This document shows, in pieces, positions 9,844 to 20,500 of a stretch of DNA of 64,000 nucleotides. The translations under genes and the position numbers were made by a program. Numbering within the stretch: the first letter of the stretch is position 1; every line of letters starts with the position of its first letter. Source of the stretch: Dyella monticola (lineage in GTDB: Bacteria; Pseudomonadota; Gammaproteobacteria; Xanthomonadales; Rhodanobacteraceae); assembly GCF_003363155.1 (NCBI RefSeq), contig NZ_QRBE01000006.1, positions 1-64,000 of the forward strand, written 5' to 3'. The notes beneath the pieces were generated by a model. It searched no databases, was not told the origin of the DNA, and saw only the letters and a list, made by a program, of their open reading frames with translations.

Positions 9844-11673
9844 ATGTCCATCGAAAATCTGCGCAATATCGCCATCGTCGCCCACGTCGACCATGGCAAA
9901 ACCACCCTCGTCGACCAGTTGCTGAAGCAGTCGGGCACCTTGTCCGAACGCACGGTGCTGGCCGAACGCGTGATGGACAGCAACGACCAGGAAAAGGAGC
10001 GCGGCATCACCATCCTGGCCAAGAACACGGCCATCACGTGGCGCGACAACCGTATCAACATCGTCGACACCCCAGGCCACGCCGACTTCGGCGGCGAGGT
10101 GGAGCGCGTGCTGTCGATGGTGGACACCGTGCTGATCCTCGTCGACGCGATGGACGGCCCGATGCCGCAGACCCGCTTCGTGACGCAGAAAGCCTTCGCC
10201 ATGGGCTTCAAGCCTATCGTGGTGGTGAACAAGATCGACCGCCCTGGCTCACGTCCTGAGTGGGTGGTGGAACAGGTGTGGGATCTGTTCGACCGCCTCG
10301 GCGCCACGCCGGAGCAGATGGATTTCCCGATCGTCTACGCCTCGGCGCTGAACGGTTACGCCTCGCTCGACGAGAATGCCCGCGAAGGCGACATGACGCC
10401 GCTGTACCAGGCCATCATGGAGCACGCGCCGAAGCCGGAAGTTGATCCCACCGGCCCGTTTCAGATGCGCATCAGCCAGCTGGACTACAACAACTTCGTC
10501 GGCGTCATCGGCATCGGCCGCATCCAGCGCGGCACGTTGAAGAAGAACATGCCCGTCGCCGTCATCGATCGCCATGGCAAGAAGCGCCAGGGTAAGGTTC
10601 TGCAGGTGCTCGGCTTCCTCGGCCTTGAGCGCATCGAACAAGACTCCGCCGAAGCGGGCGACATCGTCGCGATCTCCGGCATCCAGGAGCTGACCATTTC
10701 CGACACCGTCTGCGCGCTCGATACGCCCGAAGCGCTGCCGGCGCTGACCGTCGACGAACCGACGATCAGCATGACCTTCCAGGTCAACAACTCGCCGTTC
10801 GCCGGCAACAAAGATCTCTCCGGCGGCAAGTTCCTCACCAGCCGCCAGCTGAAGGATCGCCTCGAGCGCGAACAGGTCCACAACGTGGCGCTGCGCGTCG
10901 AACAGGGTTCGGATGCCGACAAGTTCCTCGTGTCGGGTCGTGGCGAACTGCATTTGTCGGTGCTGATCGAAAACATGCGCCGCGAAGGTTATGAACTGGC
11001 CGTGTCGCGCCCGGAAGTGATCATCAAGGACATCGACGGCCAGAAAATGGAGCCGTTCGAGCAGTTGGTGATCGACGTGGAAGAAACCCATCAGGGCCCC
11101 GTGATGGAGCGCCTGGGCGTGCGCAAGGGCCAGCTCAAGAACATGGAACCCGATGGCAAAGGTCGCGTTCGCCTCGAATACATGATTCCGGCACGCGGAT
11201 TGATCGGCTTCCAGAACCAGTTCAAAACCCTCACGCAGGGTTCGGGGCTGCTGTTCCATGTGTTCGATCACTACGGTCCGAAGGAAGAAGGACAGATCGC
11301 CAAGCGCCTCAACGGCGTGATGATCGCCAACGCCGCCGGCACCACACCCGCCTACTCGCTCGGACCGTTGCAGGACCGCGGCAAGCTGTTCGCCGCGGAA
11401 GGCGATTCGATTTATGAAGGTCAGCTGGTGGGCATCCACGCCAAGGACAACGACCTCACCGTCAACGCGATCAAGCCCAAGCCGCTGACCAACATGCGCG
11501 CCTCGGGCAAGGACGATGCGATCCAGCTGACACCGGCGACCAAGTTCTCGCTCGAACAGGCGCTGGACTTCATCGACGACGACGAACTGGTGGAAGTCAC
11601 GCCGAAGGAAATCCGTCTGCGCAAGAAGCATCTGACGGAGAATGATCGTAAGAAAGCGTCGCGTGGTGCCTAA
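9844..11673 (+). CDS. typA: Translational GTPase TypA/BipA
   Basis: TypA (BipA) is a ribosome-binding translational GTPase related to EF-G and LepA, involved in ribosome assembly and stress adaptation. G1 is [10 protein letters not shown], the switch region REGIT occurs as ERGIT, G3 is [16 protein letters not shown] and G4 is NKIDR. The beta-barrel, EF-G III/V-like domains and the TypA-specific C-terminal domain ([25 protein letters not shown]) follow in order. At 609 residues it is full length. I start at the ATG at 9844, since upstream open codons overlap repeats and carry no family sequence. It is followed by a strong terminator. Confidence 0.97.
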   Translation: MSIENLRNIAIVAHVDHGKTTLVDQLLKQSGTLSERTVLAERVMDSNDQEKERGITILAKNTAITWRDNRINIVDTPGHADFGGEVERVLSMVDTVLILVDAMDGPMPQTRFVTQKAFAMGFKPIVVVNKIDRPGSRPEWVVEQVWDLFDRLGATPEQMDFPIVYASALNGYASLDENAREGDMTPLYQAIMEHAPKPEVDPTGPFQMRISQLDYNNFVGVIGIGRIQRGTLKKNMPVAVIDRHGKKRQGKVLQVLGFLGLERIEQDSAEAGDIVAISGIQELTISDTVCALDTPEALPALTVDEPTISMTFQVNNSPFAGNKDLSGGKFLTSRQLKDRLEREQVHNVALRVEQGSDADKFLVSGRGELHLSVLIENMRREGYELAVSRPEVIIKDIDGQKMEPFEQLVIDVEETHQGPVMERLGVRKGQLKNMEPDGKGRVRLEYMIPARGLIGFQNQFKTLTQGSGLLFHVFDHYGPKEEGQIAKRLNGVMIANAAGTTPAYSLGPLQDRGKLFAAEGDSIYEGQLVGIHAKDNDLTVNAIKPKPLTNMRASGKDDAIQLTPATKFSLEQALDFIDDDELVEVTPKEIRLRKKHLTENDRKKASRGA

Positions 11674-11694
11674 GTCATGCGCAAACGTTGAAAG

Positions 11695-11720
11695 AAAGGC
11701 CGCCGCAAGGCGGCCTTTTT
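11695..11720 (+). terminator. Intrinsic terminator of typA
   Basis: AAAGGCCGCC pairs with GGCGGCCTTT around a GCAA tetraloop and is followed by TTTTATTT, 22 bases after the typA stop. Confidence 0.9.
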
Positions 11721-11770
11721 ATTTACCCGATATATTCACGCCAACTGGCAACCCCATCATCACCTCACCG

Positions 11771-11885
11771 TCATTCCGGCAAAGGCCGCAATCCAGTACA
11801 AACGTGCAGTGCGAAGCACCCTCCACAAAAATAGCGAATCCTTCGGACATATATTTGAACTGGATTGTGGCCTTCGCCGGAATGA
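11771..11885. repeat. Long inverted repeat with TCATTCCGGC ends
   Basis: The left arm (11771-11797, TCATTCCGGCAAAGGCCGCA...) and the right arm (11859-11885) are near-perfect inverted copies of about 27 bases, separated by 61 bases. It resembles small non-autonomous or REP-type elements and shares its core with 3289-3331 and 27190-27215. Confidence 0.7.
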
Positions 11886-11941
11886 CAGCTGGGCCAATTC
11901 AGATTCAACGGCGCGCAGGAACCTTCTTCCGGTTTCCACTC

Positions 11942-13288
11942 ATGGTCGAACCTTCAAAGCACCTCATCCATCGCAAGCTCCTATCGTGCCTCCTACTCGC
12001 CGCACTCCCACTCGCCTCATACGCCAACGACGCACCACTCTTCATCCCGCAATGGCTTGGTGCGCAGTACACCTTCGTCGACCAGAACCAGTCGCGCGTG
12101 CATTCACCGTACAGCGGCCCGCTTAGCCTGAAGGCGGATGGCTCGACCGCGCGCTCGCACACCTTCGGCGCATACTTTGGCGTCGCCCTGCCCTGGCATC
12201 TGCAGTACTACTGGGATGTCGAAATGTTCAAAGGCGAAGGCGTCAGCAATGCCACCGGGCTTGGCGGACTCACCAACGGCGACATCATTCGTTCCGGTGT
12301 GGCAAGCCTGGGCAAGCGCCCTTACGTAGCACGCGATTATCTGCGCTGGGTATTCCCGCTGGGCCATGACGCCACCACCATCGAGCGCGGGCAGGATCAA
12401 CTCCCCGGCCAGGAAGCGGTCAAGCACATCGAAGTGAAAGTCGGCCTCATGGCGGTGAACGACGACTTCGATAAAAACCGTTACGCCAATGCCACCCGCA
12501 CACAGTTCATGAACTGGTCGCTGTGGAACAACACTGCGTGGGATTTTGCTTCCGATACGCGCGGCTACACCGACGGCATCATGATCGGCTGGATGATGCA
12601 AGGCTGGGCGCTGCGCTACGGCATCTATCGCATGCCCGTGGAAGCGAACGGACAGGCGCTGGTGAAATCGCTGGGCGAAGCCAGCGGGCAGCAGATCGAA
12701 CTGACCCTGCAACCCAAGCCGAACGGATGGGCGCTGCGTTTTCTTGGTTTTGACAACAAGGGAAACATGGGCATCTATGAGCAGGCGATCCAGATTGCCG
12801 AGCTGACCGGACAGACGCCCGATATCCATGCCGACGATGCGCCGGCTCGCCATAAATACGGTTTGGGCATCAACGGCGAACTTCCAGTTGCGGACGATGG
12901 CGATACCGGTTTCTTCATGCGTGCAGGCTGGAACGATGGACATACCGAATCGTTCATCTTCGCCGAAGTCGACCGCTTGCTGAGTGGCGGCTTCCAATTA
13001 TCGGGCGCGCATTGGGGCCGATCCGACGACCGATTGGGCGTGGGCGTCGCTATCGAAGGACTTTCGCGCGAACACGCGCAGTATCTGGAAGCAGGCGGCG
13101 ATGGTTTTCTGCTCGGCGACGGCGCATTGCGCTACGGCCCGGAGGAGATTGCCGAGGTGTATTACAACATCGCGGTGATCAATCACCTCAGCATCAGCCC
13201 GGATCTGCAGTTCATTCGTGATCCTGGGTACAACCGTGATCGTGGCCCGGCGCGCTTTGCTGGATTACGCGCGCACGTGCAGTTTTGA
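11942..13288 (+). CDS. OprB-type carbohydrate-selective outer membrane porin
   Basis: A 448-residue exported beta-barrel protein. The N-terminus (MVEPSKHLIHRKLLSCLLLAALPLASYA) is a signal peptide, and the mature part has many alternating aromatic/hydrophobic strands and ends in AGLRAHVQF with the C-terminal phenylalanine used by the Bam machinery. Blocks such as QWLGAQYTFVDQNQ, WSLWNNTAWDFASDTRGYT and the late YYNIAVINHLSISPDLQFIRDPGYNRDRGP are typical of OprB-family porins, which admit mono- and disaccharides. Its position ahead of two galactosidases suggests it feeds that pathway. The ATG at 11942 gives the signal peptide. Confidence 0.85.
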   Translation: MVEPSKHLIHRKLLSCLLLAALPLASYANDAPLFIPQWLGAQYTFVDQNQSRVHSPYSGPLSLKADGSTARSHTFGAYFGVALPWHLQYYWDVEMFKGEGVSNATGLGGLTNGDIIRSGVASLGKRPYVARDYLRWVFPLGHDATTIERGQDQLPGQEAVKHIEVKVGLMAVNDDFDKNRYANATRTQFMNWSLWNNTAWDFASDTRGYTDGIMIGWMMQGWALRYGIYRMPVEANGQALVKSLGEASGQQIELTLQPKPNGWALRFLGFDNKGNMGIYEQAIQIAELTGQTPDIHADDAPARHKYGLGINGELPVADDGDTGFFMRAGWNDGHTESFIFAEVDRLLSGGFQLSGAHWGRSDDRLGVGVAIEGLSREHAQYLEAGGDGFLLGDGALRYGPEEIAEVYYNIAVINHLSISPDLQFIRDPGYNRDRGPARFAGLRAHVQF

Positions 13289-13308
13289 TTGCCTGTGTCG
13301 AATGTAAG

Positions 13309-13434
13309 CTCCCTCCCCTGCTTGCAGGGGAGGGCTGGGGTGGGGTTGCACAAGCTTGCCGCGCTATTTCAACGTGAGGCGAGATTGCTTCACCCCACCC
13401 CAATCCTCCCCTACTACACGTAGGGGAGGGAGCG
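13309..13434. repeat. Long GC-rich palindromic repeat (CTCCCTCCCCT ends)
   Basis: The two outer hairpins, CTCCCTCCCCTGCTTGCAGGGGAGGG and CCTCCCCTACTACACGTAGGGGAGG, flank inner arms GGGGTGGGG and CCCCACCCC. The entire element is thus a nested palindrome of about 125 bases filling the gap between convergent genes, where it may also act as a transcription barrier. Confidence 0.7.
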
Positions 13435-13440
13435 ATGGCT

Positions 13441-15318
13441 TCAGCCCTGCAACCGATCATTGCAACGAATCGTCGTCGGCGCCACCCGATGCATATCGAA
13501 CACCAGCAATTCATTGCGTCCGCGCGATAACCACGGCGCCGGACAATAAAGCCGCTGCTGCGGACCAATCCGCCAATAGCGCCCTAACAGCTTACCGTTC
13601 ACCCACACGTAGCCCTTGTCCCAGTCGCTCATATCGAGATAGCAATCACCGGGCTTGTCGAGTGTAACGATTGCCTTGAAGAACAAACCTGGACGAAGTG
13701 CCGATGGCGAATCGCTCAGCATGGGCGGGAGACCAGCCACGTATGCCTCATCGATCAGCAAACTGTGCGCCTGCCAATCCTGCAGCTCCTCGCCATCGAG
13801 CGTTACTGCACCGACGATGCCTTTGAAGTCGTACATCGCCTGTCCATAGCCCACGTGGCCGAAGCTATCAACAAGAATGTCGACGATCGTTCCCGCACCG
13901 TTGGCGGGCGGCGGAATATCCACGTAATGCTTCACATGCAAACCGGGTTTGTTCACGCGCGAGACGTAGTCCAGATACTTGCCATCGCTGAACACCGTGC
14001 CGTAATCGCGCAGACCTTCCATGTTGAGCATGCCGCCGTTCAACAGCGTCTTGCGATACACCACCATGCCGCTGTTCTGCGCGAACAGAATCTCGTTCGA
14101 ATCAGGCTTCTTCACCATGCGCGCCGGCAGCGGCAAGTTATCCCAGACCGATGCGTAGGGGCGTGCGATCACATCGTCAAAGTGCGTCGTCGGCGGAGCC
14201 GGCGGTGGATCGGGAACCGGGTGCGACACGTGCGCCGTGATCAAGGCGCGGAAGGTACGGTAATCGGCGGTCGGCTCGCCACGTTCATTGATGGGCGCGC
14301 CATAGTCGTAGCTGGTGATGACCGGTTCGAAGTCCGCGTAATCGTCGCGCGCATTGGCGCCGGCGGTGAAGCCGAAGTTGGTGCCGCCATGCACTACGTA
14401 CATGTTGAACGAACGGCCTTCGGCCAACAGCCGGCGCAAGGTCGGCGCGTATTGGCCGCTTTGGAAGGTGATGTCGCCCCAATGCGTCAACCAGCCTGGA
14501 TAACCCTCGCTCTCCCACACGGGCGCATCGCCGGCGATGGTCTGGGCGGCGGCGAAATCCATATCGCCGTCCAGGCCCAGCGCGGCACCTGGCACATAGG
14601 TGTGGGTCTTCTGGATTTCCGCCAGCCCGTCGGCGATCGAGAACGGACCTTCGATACCTTGCGCCTGCCACATCGTGCGCAAACGCAGGAGATAGTCGAG
14701 ATCGTGCCCGAACGAGGCGTATTCGTTCTCGATCTGCACCATCAAAACCGGGCCGCCCTGACTGGCCATCAAAGGCGCAAGCTTCGGCCCTACCGCACTC
14801 ATGTAGCGCTGCACGGCGGCCATGTAGCGCGCATCGTCCTTGGTGCGCACGCGGATGCTGGGATCGCGCAGCAGGTACGCCGGCAGTCCACCCAGATCCC
14901 ACTCGGCACACACATAGGGACCGGGCCGCAGATATACCCACATGCCTTCCTGCTGGCATAAATGGATGAAGCGAACGAAATCGCGGCGCTCCGTGGTGAA
15001 GTCGAACTCACCGGGCTCGCTTTCGAAGTAGTTCCACATCAAGCAGACCGCGATGGTGTTGAGCCCCATCGCCTTGGCCATGCGGATGCGGTGCTGCCAG
15101 TACTCCGCCGGGATGCGCGCCGGATGCATTTCGCCGCTGCGGATTTGGAATGGCGCGCCGTCCAGCAGGAATTCGCGACGGCCCAGTTCGAAACGGCGCG
15201 CCCTGCCGTCGGGCCTGGGCTCAACCGCCGGTTTTGCAGACGTTGCGCCTTCGGCCAGCGGTATCGCTGCGGCCAGCGGTGTCAGCAGAGCGAATCGAAG
15301 AAAATCGCGGCGTTGCAT
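13441..15318 (-). CDS. Exported GH35 beta-galactosidase
   Basis: A 625-residue glycoside hydrolase of family 35, releasing beta-linked galactose from oligosaccharides. It starts MQRRDFLRFALLTPLAAAIPLAEG, a twin-arginine type signal, so it probably acts in the periplasm. The TIM barrel begins near residue 50; SGEMHPARIPAEYWQHRI, RPGPYVCAEWDLGGLPAYLL, QIENEY (catalytic acid/base region, residues 195-200) and SEGYPGWLTHWG (nucleophile Glu near 271) are family signatures. The C-terminal jelly-roll part ends with KGYVWVNGKLLGRYWRIGPQQRLYCPAPWL. It faces the same way as the alpha-galactosidase-like and TonB receptor genes and is probably co-expressed. Confidence 0.92.
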   Translation of the reverse strand: MQRRDFLRFALLTPLAAAIPLAEGATSAKPAVEPRPDGRARRFELGRREFLLDGAPFQIRSGEMHPARIPAEYWQHRIRMAKAMGLNTIAVCLMWNYFESEPGEFDFTTERRDFVRFIHLCQQEGMWVYLRPGPYVCAEWDLGGLPAYLLRDPSIRVRTKDDARYMAAVQRYMSAVGPKLAPLMASQGGPVLMVQIENEYASFGHDLDYLLRLRTMWQAQGIEGPFSIADGLAEIQKTHTYVPGAALGLDGDMDFAAAQTIAGDAPVWESEGYPGWLTHWGDITFQSGQYAPTLRRLLAEGRSFNMYVVHGGTNFGFTAGANARDDYADFEPVITSYDYGAPINERGEPTADYRTFRALITAHVSHPVPDPPPAPPTTHFDDVIARPYASVWDNLPLPARMVKKPDSNEILFAQNSGMVVYRKTLLNGGMLNMEGLRDYGTVFSDGKYLDYVSRVNKPGLHVKHYVDIPPPANGAGTIVDILVDSFGHVGYGQAMYDFKGIVGAVTLDGEELQDWQAHSLLIDEAYVAGLPPMLSDSPSALRPGLFFKAIVTLDKPGDCYLDMSDWDKGYVWVNGKLLGRYWRIGPQQRLYCPAPWLSRGRNELLVFDMHRVAPTTIRCNDRLQG

Positions 15319-15470
15319 ACATCCCTCATCTCGGTGACCTGCCCAACGTCGCGCGCGTGCTCTTCCTTATCTTCCGGCGTATGAAGAACCGGCCTTACCT
15401 TGAGCGGCACGTTTTTGCAAACGGAAAAACAAACCGGGCATCACGCAGTCGACGAGCGCTGGAGGGTACC

Positions 15471-17495
15471 TCAAGGCGTCAATTCAAGGGTCAATACTTC
15501 GAACGGCGCCAGCGTGATGGTGCTCACATGATCGGCATCAAGTTCCTTCGGCACGTTCTTGCCGCTATGCCAAACATCACGCACATGGAAGTATCGGGAC
15601 GCCCCGCCGGGAAGCTGCAACTGCCGCTGCAGATCGATCACCGCCACCTGCGCATGCGCATCCGGATTGCGTAGCGTGATGATCGACCTCTTCGCTGACC
15701 ACGCGGCCCAGCCATAGACATCGAGCCGCCCCGGATCGCCACCGATCCAATGTGTATCGCGCAGCACGTCCGCATTGGCGCGCGACCACTTGGCGGCGTC
15801 GGCCAGCACATCCCAATCCTCTTTGCTGAGCAAAGAAGGTGTGATGTACATCTCCTGCAGTTGCGTACCGGTGGCGAAATAGGAGTGCACTTCGTTGGGA
15901 AAGTCATGGCCCGGATCGGTATTGAGCCGCTTGTTCATCTGCGCATAAATGATGCCGTGAAGCATCAGCGAGTTGATCGGGAAAAGCGGCCCCTGAATCA
16001 CGATGTTTTCGTACGTTTGCTGGTCGCGATAGGTGATCCACTGCTCGCGCTCGCTGCCCACGCCCGCATGCCAGTCATCCTCGCCGCCGCGCCAGATGGA
16101 ATCGGCATAACGCAACCAGAACGGCGAGGCCCACGTGCCGGTGGTGAGGTTGATGTAAGTATTGGGCTTGTCCTTGCGGATGTCCTCGATCAATTGAATC
16201 GCCGCGGCAAAGTCGCTGGTAAAGCGGCTACCGGGAAATACGCTGCTGACATTGCCCGTACCGTCGAACTTGAACTGGTTGATGCCGTCCTTGTTCAACA
16301 GATCCATGACGGCGTCGTGGAAGCGCTGATAGTACTTGGGACCCGAAAGCGCGAACCCGCCATCGATGATTTCGTAACCGGCGACCTTGCCGTTCTTCAG
16401 GCGCTCCTGCTTGGGTGTGCTGTAGCCGCCCCATGGCGACAGCCACACACCCGGCGCAGCACCGTATTTCGCCGCTGCTTCTTTCAATGGCACGAAACCA
16501 TGCGGGAAATCCTTGCTGAAATGCCAACTGCCACTGCGATCGTCCCACCCGTCGTCGAACAGGAAGGAGTCGAGCTTTACGCCGCGCTTGACGCTCAACT
16601 GCTCACCGATCGTGTTGATACGGTTGAGCGCCTCCGCCTCGGTATACGGCGTGAAGTAGCCGATGTCGTACCAGGAGTTGTAATGCAGGAACGGACGATA
16701 AGGATGCGCCCGCTCGCGTTCCACGTAGGCGGCGAAGTCACGCCGGAGTTGATCGTCGTGCGTGACGCCGACCACCGCGGAGTACGTCACCGATTGCCCT
16801 TTGGGCAAGGGCAAGCCTTCATCCATCCACAGATGGATCGTGTCGCCTCGCACTTCGCTGCTGGACAACGGCTGCTCGAAGCCGAAGTAATCGCGCCCGG
16901 ATACGACGGGCGAACCCTGCACGGTGCCTATTACTTCGGCGTGATCGGCCTTCAGTTGCAGCAGATCGATACGCGAGATGTCTTCGTTCTGCTTCAGCGC
17001 CGTGACCGTGACGATCTCACGCAGGTAATCGCTCCCCTCGCGCTGCACCCATTGCCAATCCACACGAATGCGACCATCGGCATCGCCGAAGCTCGCTTCG
17101 ATCGCGTGCCCCGGCAGGCGTTCCGCTTCGCGCGACGCATCGGGATCGGCCTTGAGCGCCACGTCCTTGGGCGCCGCAAGCAGGGTCAGTTGCGAAGCAT
17201 CCACGGTATGGCCATCGCGAAAGCTCAAGGCGAACGGCGAAACGATCGAGATATTGCGCTGATTGACGTGATCGGTCACTACCAGCGCACCGACATGTCC
17301 ATGTTCCGGCTGCCACTTCACCGCTATCGCTGCATTGCCGAAAGCATACGTGCCCGACGTTGCTTCAGCGAACGAGCTGGAGGCGGTGGTCACGCCACCC
17401 AAAAGCAGCGCCGCCGTGCTCAATGCCAACAATCTATGTCGCACCACGGCATAAGGAAAACGGCACCGCTTCAATGAATGTGGCATGTGAATCAA
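15471..17495 (-). CDS. Exported alpha-galactosidase-like glycosidase (clan GH-D)
   Basis: A 674-residue exported enzyme with an N-terminal signal (LLALSTAALLLGGVTTASSSFA). The beta-sandwich N-terminal half is followed by a TIM barrel with LDSFLFDDGWDD (residues about 308-319), APGVWLSPWGGY, and QFKFDG in which D411 corresponds to the nucleophile of GH27/GH36 enzymes; GGEDDWHAG later supplies a candidate acid/base aspartate. Substrate is likely alpha-galactosides or alpha-N-acetylgalactosaminides. Similar proteins are sometimes labelled 'enterotoxin', which nothing here supports. Two in-frame ATGs (17495, 17486) are possible. It lies between the beta-galactosidase and the TonB receptor. Confidence 0.78.
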   Translation of the reverse strand: MIHMPHSLKRCRFPYAVVRHRLLALSTAALLLGGVTTASSSFAEATSGTYAFGNAAIAVKWQPEHGHVGALVVTDHVNQRNISIVSPFALSFRDGHTVDASQLTLLAAPKDVALKADPDASREAERLPGHAIEASFGDADGRIRVDWQWVQREGSDYLREIVTVTALKQNEDISRIDLLQLKADHAEVIGTVQGSPVVSGRDYFGFEQPLSSSEVRGDTIHLWMDEGLPLPKGQSVTYSAVVGVTHDDQLRRDFAAYVERERAHPYRPFLHYNSWYDIGYFTPYTEAEALNRINTIGEQLSVKRGVKLDSFLFDDGWDDRSGSWHFSKDFPHGFVPLKEAAAKYGAAPGVWLSPWGGYSTPKQERLKNGKVAGYEIIDGGFALSGPKYYQRFHDAVMDLLNKDGINQFKFDGTGNVSSVFPGSRFTSDFAAAIQLIEDIRKDKPNTYINLTTGTWASPFWLRYADSIWRGGEDDWHAGVGSEREQWITYRDQQTYENIVIQGPLFPINSLMLHGIIYAQMNKRLNTDPGHDFPNEVHSYFATGTQLQEMYITPSLLSKEDWDVLADAAKWSRANADVLRDTHWIGGDPGRLDVYGWAAWSAKRSIITLRNPDAHAQVAVIDLQRQLQLPGGASRYFHVRDVWHSGKNVPKELDADHVSTITLAPFEVLTLELTP

Positions 17496-17575
17496 TCCTT
17501 CTAATTAAACCAGCGCCTGAACATCGCAAGCATCAAGGACCTTTGCGACGCTCAGACGCGCAGTCACGAGCCCGA

Positions 17576-20500
17576 TCAATAGTCGTACGTCATGCCAAAG
17601 CGCACATAACGCGGCACCTGCAACAACATCGGCGTTGCATAAAGCGGATTCGGCGCCGCCGGCACCGTACCGGTGTTGTACTCGGCGTATTCGTTGAGCG
17701 GCGCCTGGCTGTTGAACAGATTGACCACGTCCAGGCTGAAACCCAGCTTATGCTGCGCGAACGCCGGGCGGTAGCGGATACCGATGTCGACTTGCTTCAT
17801 CCACGGCAGACGGCCGGCAGCACCCGGCGGTGCTGGTTGACCGTTACACCAGTTATAGAGCGAACCGTAGCCGTCGGGATCGGTCTGGTTCGGACCATAC
17901 AAACCCAGACAGTTCTTGGGACCACCCGAGATCAGCGTGAGGTTTGCTGAAACTTGCCACTCCGGCGTGATCTGATAGTACCCATAAGCCTTGATCTGGT
18001 GCGTGTGATCCTGGCCCAGCGGTCCACCGGCGTATTCCATCAGCTGGGGGAAATTCCAGTACGTGTCCAAGTTGGCAGCAAGCGCCTGGATGTCCGTCTC
18101 GCCCAAGCTCTCGGTGTTGCCATAGCTACGCGAGAACAAGTAGTCGATCTTGCCGTACCAGTGCCCGTCGAACGGATGCTCCAGGAACGTTTCGAGGCTG
18201 TAGTACTTGAGCGACAAATTCGGCAAGCCCAACTCGGCGTTGGTCAACGTCACGTTGTGGAAAGCGCCGCTGGGGTCCTGCACGGCAAAGGTGTTGGCCT
18301 GGCCCGGATTGAAGTAGTAGCAGGTGGCATTGCTGACATCGTCAATGCCTATCGAGGCCGCTTTGTTGATAATGACCTGATCATCGCAGTCTTGCTCGAC
18401 GTCATGCTGCAGGCTGCGCTGCATCGCCTTGGCACCATAGATCCAGGATGAGCCAAGCGTTTTGGTAAAGCCCAGGATGAATTCGTCTTGATCCTCGGAC
18501 TTCAGGTTTTGCGCAGTGACCGTATTCGGATTGGGGGTCTGGCCATAGAAATTGTTCGCTGACACGGGGCCGGACACCTGCGTCAGTCCCGTCGGCGTGC
18601 CATTCGCAGCAATGCCGCTGTAGGTGTAGTACTGCTGCGTTATCAGTACCGGATTGGCCTCCAGGCCGGTGACAAGCAATCCGCCGAGATAATAGCGGCC
18701 GGCATTGCCGTACACCTTGAAGCTGCCATCGCCATTAACGTCCCAACTGAAGCCTACGCGTGGCGACCACTGCGGCTTGGTCTGCCGCATGTAGGGCTCG
18801 GCCGCGGCGTTGTAGTTGGTGAAACCGTCATCACGCAAACCCAACGACAACAGCCAGCGATCAGTGACCTGCCACTGGTCTTCGATGTACTCGGCGTGTT
18901 GCACCGCGGTCAGGTTGCCGCCCTGGGTGGAAATGTTCTTGCTTACGTAGTAACCCGACGCCCCATTCGGATAATTGGCAATCGGCCCTACGCCCAGGGC
19001 CGGCACCAGCGCCTGCGTTGGATTTGGCGTAGAGCCATAGTTCCAGTAATAACCGGGGCCGGAAACCTCCGTCAGCTGATTCAGGGCGCGGGATTGCAAG
19101 TTATCGATACCGGCCGTAATCGTGTGATCGCCGAGCACATAAGTGAGGCTCAGTCGCAGGTTGTTGGTGGTGTAGTACGGGTTGGTCAGCGAGCTGACGA
19201 TTTGATCGCCGTTGTTGGGCACCCCGTTATTGAGCGCGGGATTTTGGAAAGTGGCACCGGAAATGTATGTCGCGCCGGGGTCGTAGCCCACAGGGACGCT
19301 GTAATCGAAGGTTTTCATCTGGCCATACAAGGCCGTGAAAGTCAGGTCGTCTGTGATGTAGCTGGTGAACTTGGCCGACCAGAAATTGCCGCCGCTCTTG
19401 GTGTCGTTGGCATATCCTGCCAACGTGGTTTCCTGCAGGTTTTTATAATCGTAGTCATAGACCGTGCCGGACGTCTCTTGCTTGCTGGACGCGGCCGTCA
19501 ATTCGAGCAGGTTCTTGTCCGTAATGTTCCAATTGATCTTGGCGTACCACTTCGGCAGGTGTTGCTTGTAATTCTCGGCCGTACCCGGCGCTGACGCGAT
19601 ACCACCCGCGTTGATCGGACTGCCCTCGCTGGAGGCCACCGGACCGACCGACTGGCCACCCACATTGCTCATTTCAGCAGAAAGGAAGAAGAACAGCTTG
19701 TCCTTGATGATCGGACCGCCCACATAAGCGTCGTAGACAGATGTCCACTGGCTGTTCCTGCTGTTGGGATCGAACAGGTTTCCTGCCACCGGCGAAGGAG
19801 GCAAACCGTTCGCGTAATACGTATTGGCCTGCGTGCCAACGAGTCCGGCCGGTGTGTACTCGACTTGCCCACCAAAATGCCACTCGTCGGTTCCGCTCTT
19901 GCCGATCAAGTTGAGCACACCACCATCGGAACGGCCGTACTGGGCGCTATAGCCACCCGTATAGACTTCTTCCTGCGAAATCGAACCGTAGGGCAGCGTG
20001 ATGCCGCCTTGCCCAAGCCACGGATCGGTCGTGTTGAATCCATTGATGTAATACGCGTTCGTTTCGACCGACGAGCCGCCGAAGCTGGGCAGCGCAGCGC
20101 CCGTCGTACTGGAAAAGCCACCGCCATCGGGTACAGCGCCAGGGGCAAGCAGCGCCGCCGCCTCGGCCGTCCGTCCCAGCGGGAGTGCGGCCAACTGCTG
20201 CGCCGTAATCACTGTGCGCGAGTCCACCGAACTGACATCGATCGGCGGCACGCTGTTGGCGGACACCGACACGCCCGCCAATTGCTCGGCCTGCACCGGT
20301 TGCTCGGCAAATGACACGTTCACACCGACACCCACGTTCAACACGACAGGCTGATGTGTCTGCACCACCGTGCCGTCGCGGACCAGGCTTACGGTATAGG
20401 TGCCAACGGGCAGTTGGGTGGCGTTGTAGCGACCATTACTATCGGTGCCGACCTGGCGGGTCACACCCGTGTCGCTGCGGATGACGACGCTTAGACCCTT

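Noticed and set aside
10249-11631. 460-codon frame antisense to typA
   Set aside because: It is a high-GC shadow of the typA gene; no ribosome site and no family sequence.
13765-14961. 398-codon frame antisense to the GH35 gene
   Set aside because: It overlaps conserved catalytic codons of the GH35 gene and lacks a start signal.
15750-17477. 575-codon frame antisense to the alpha-galactosidase-like gene
   Set aside because: It mirrors a well-supported coding gene, and its composition (Arg, Ile, Val, His) is that of an antisense frame.
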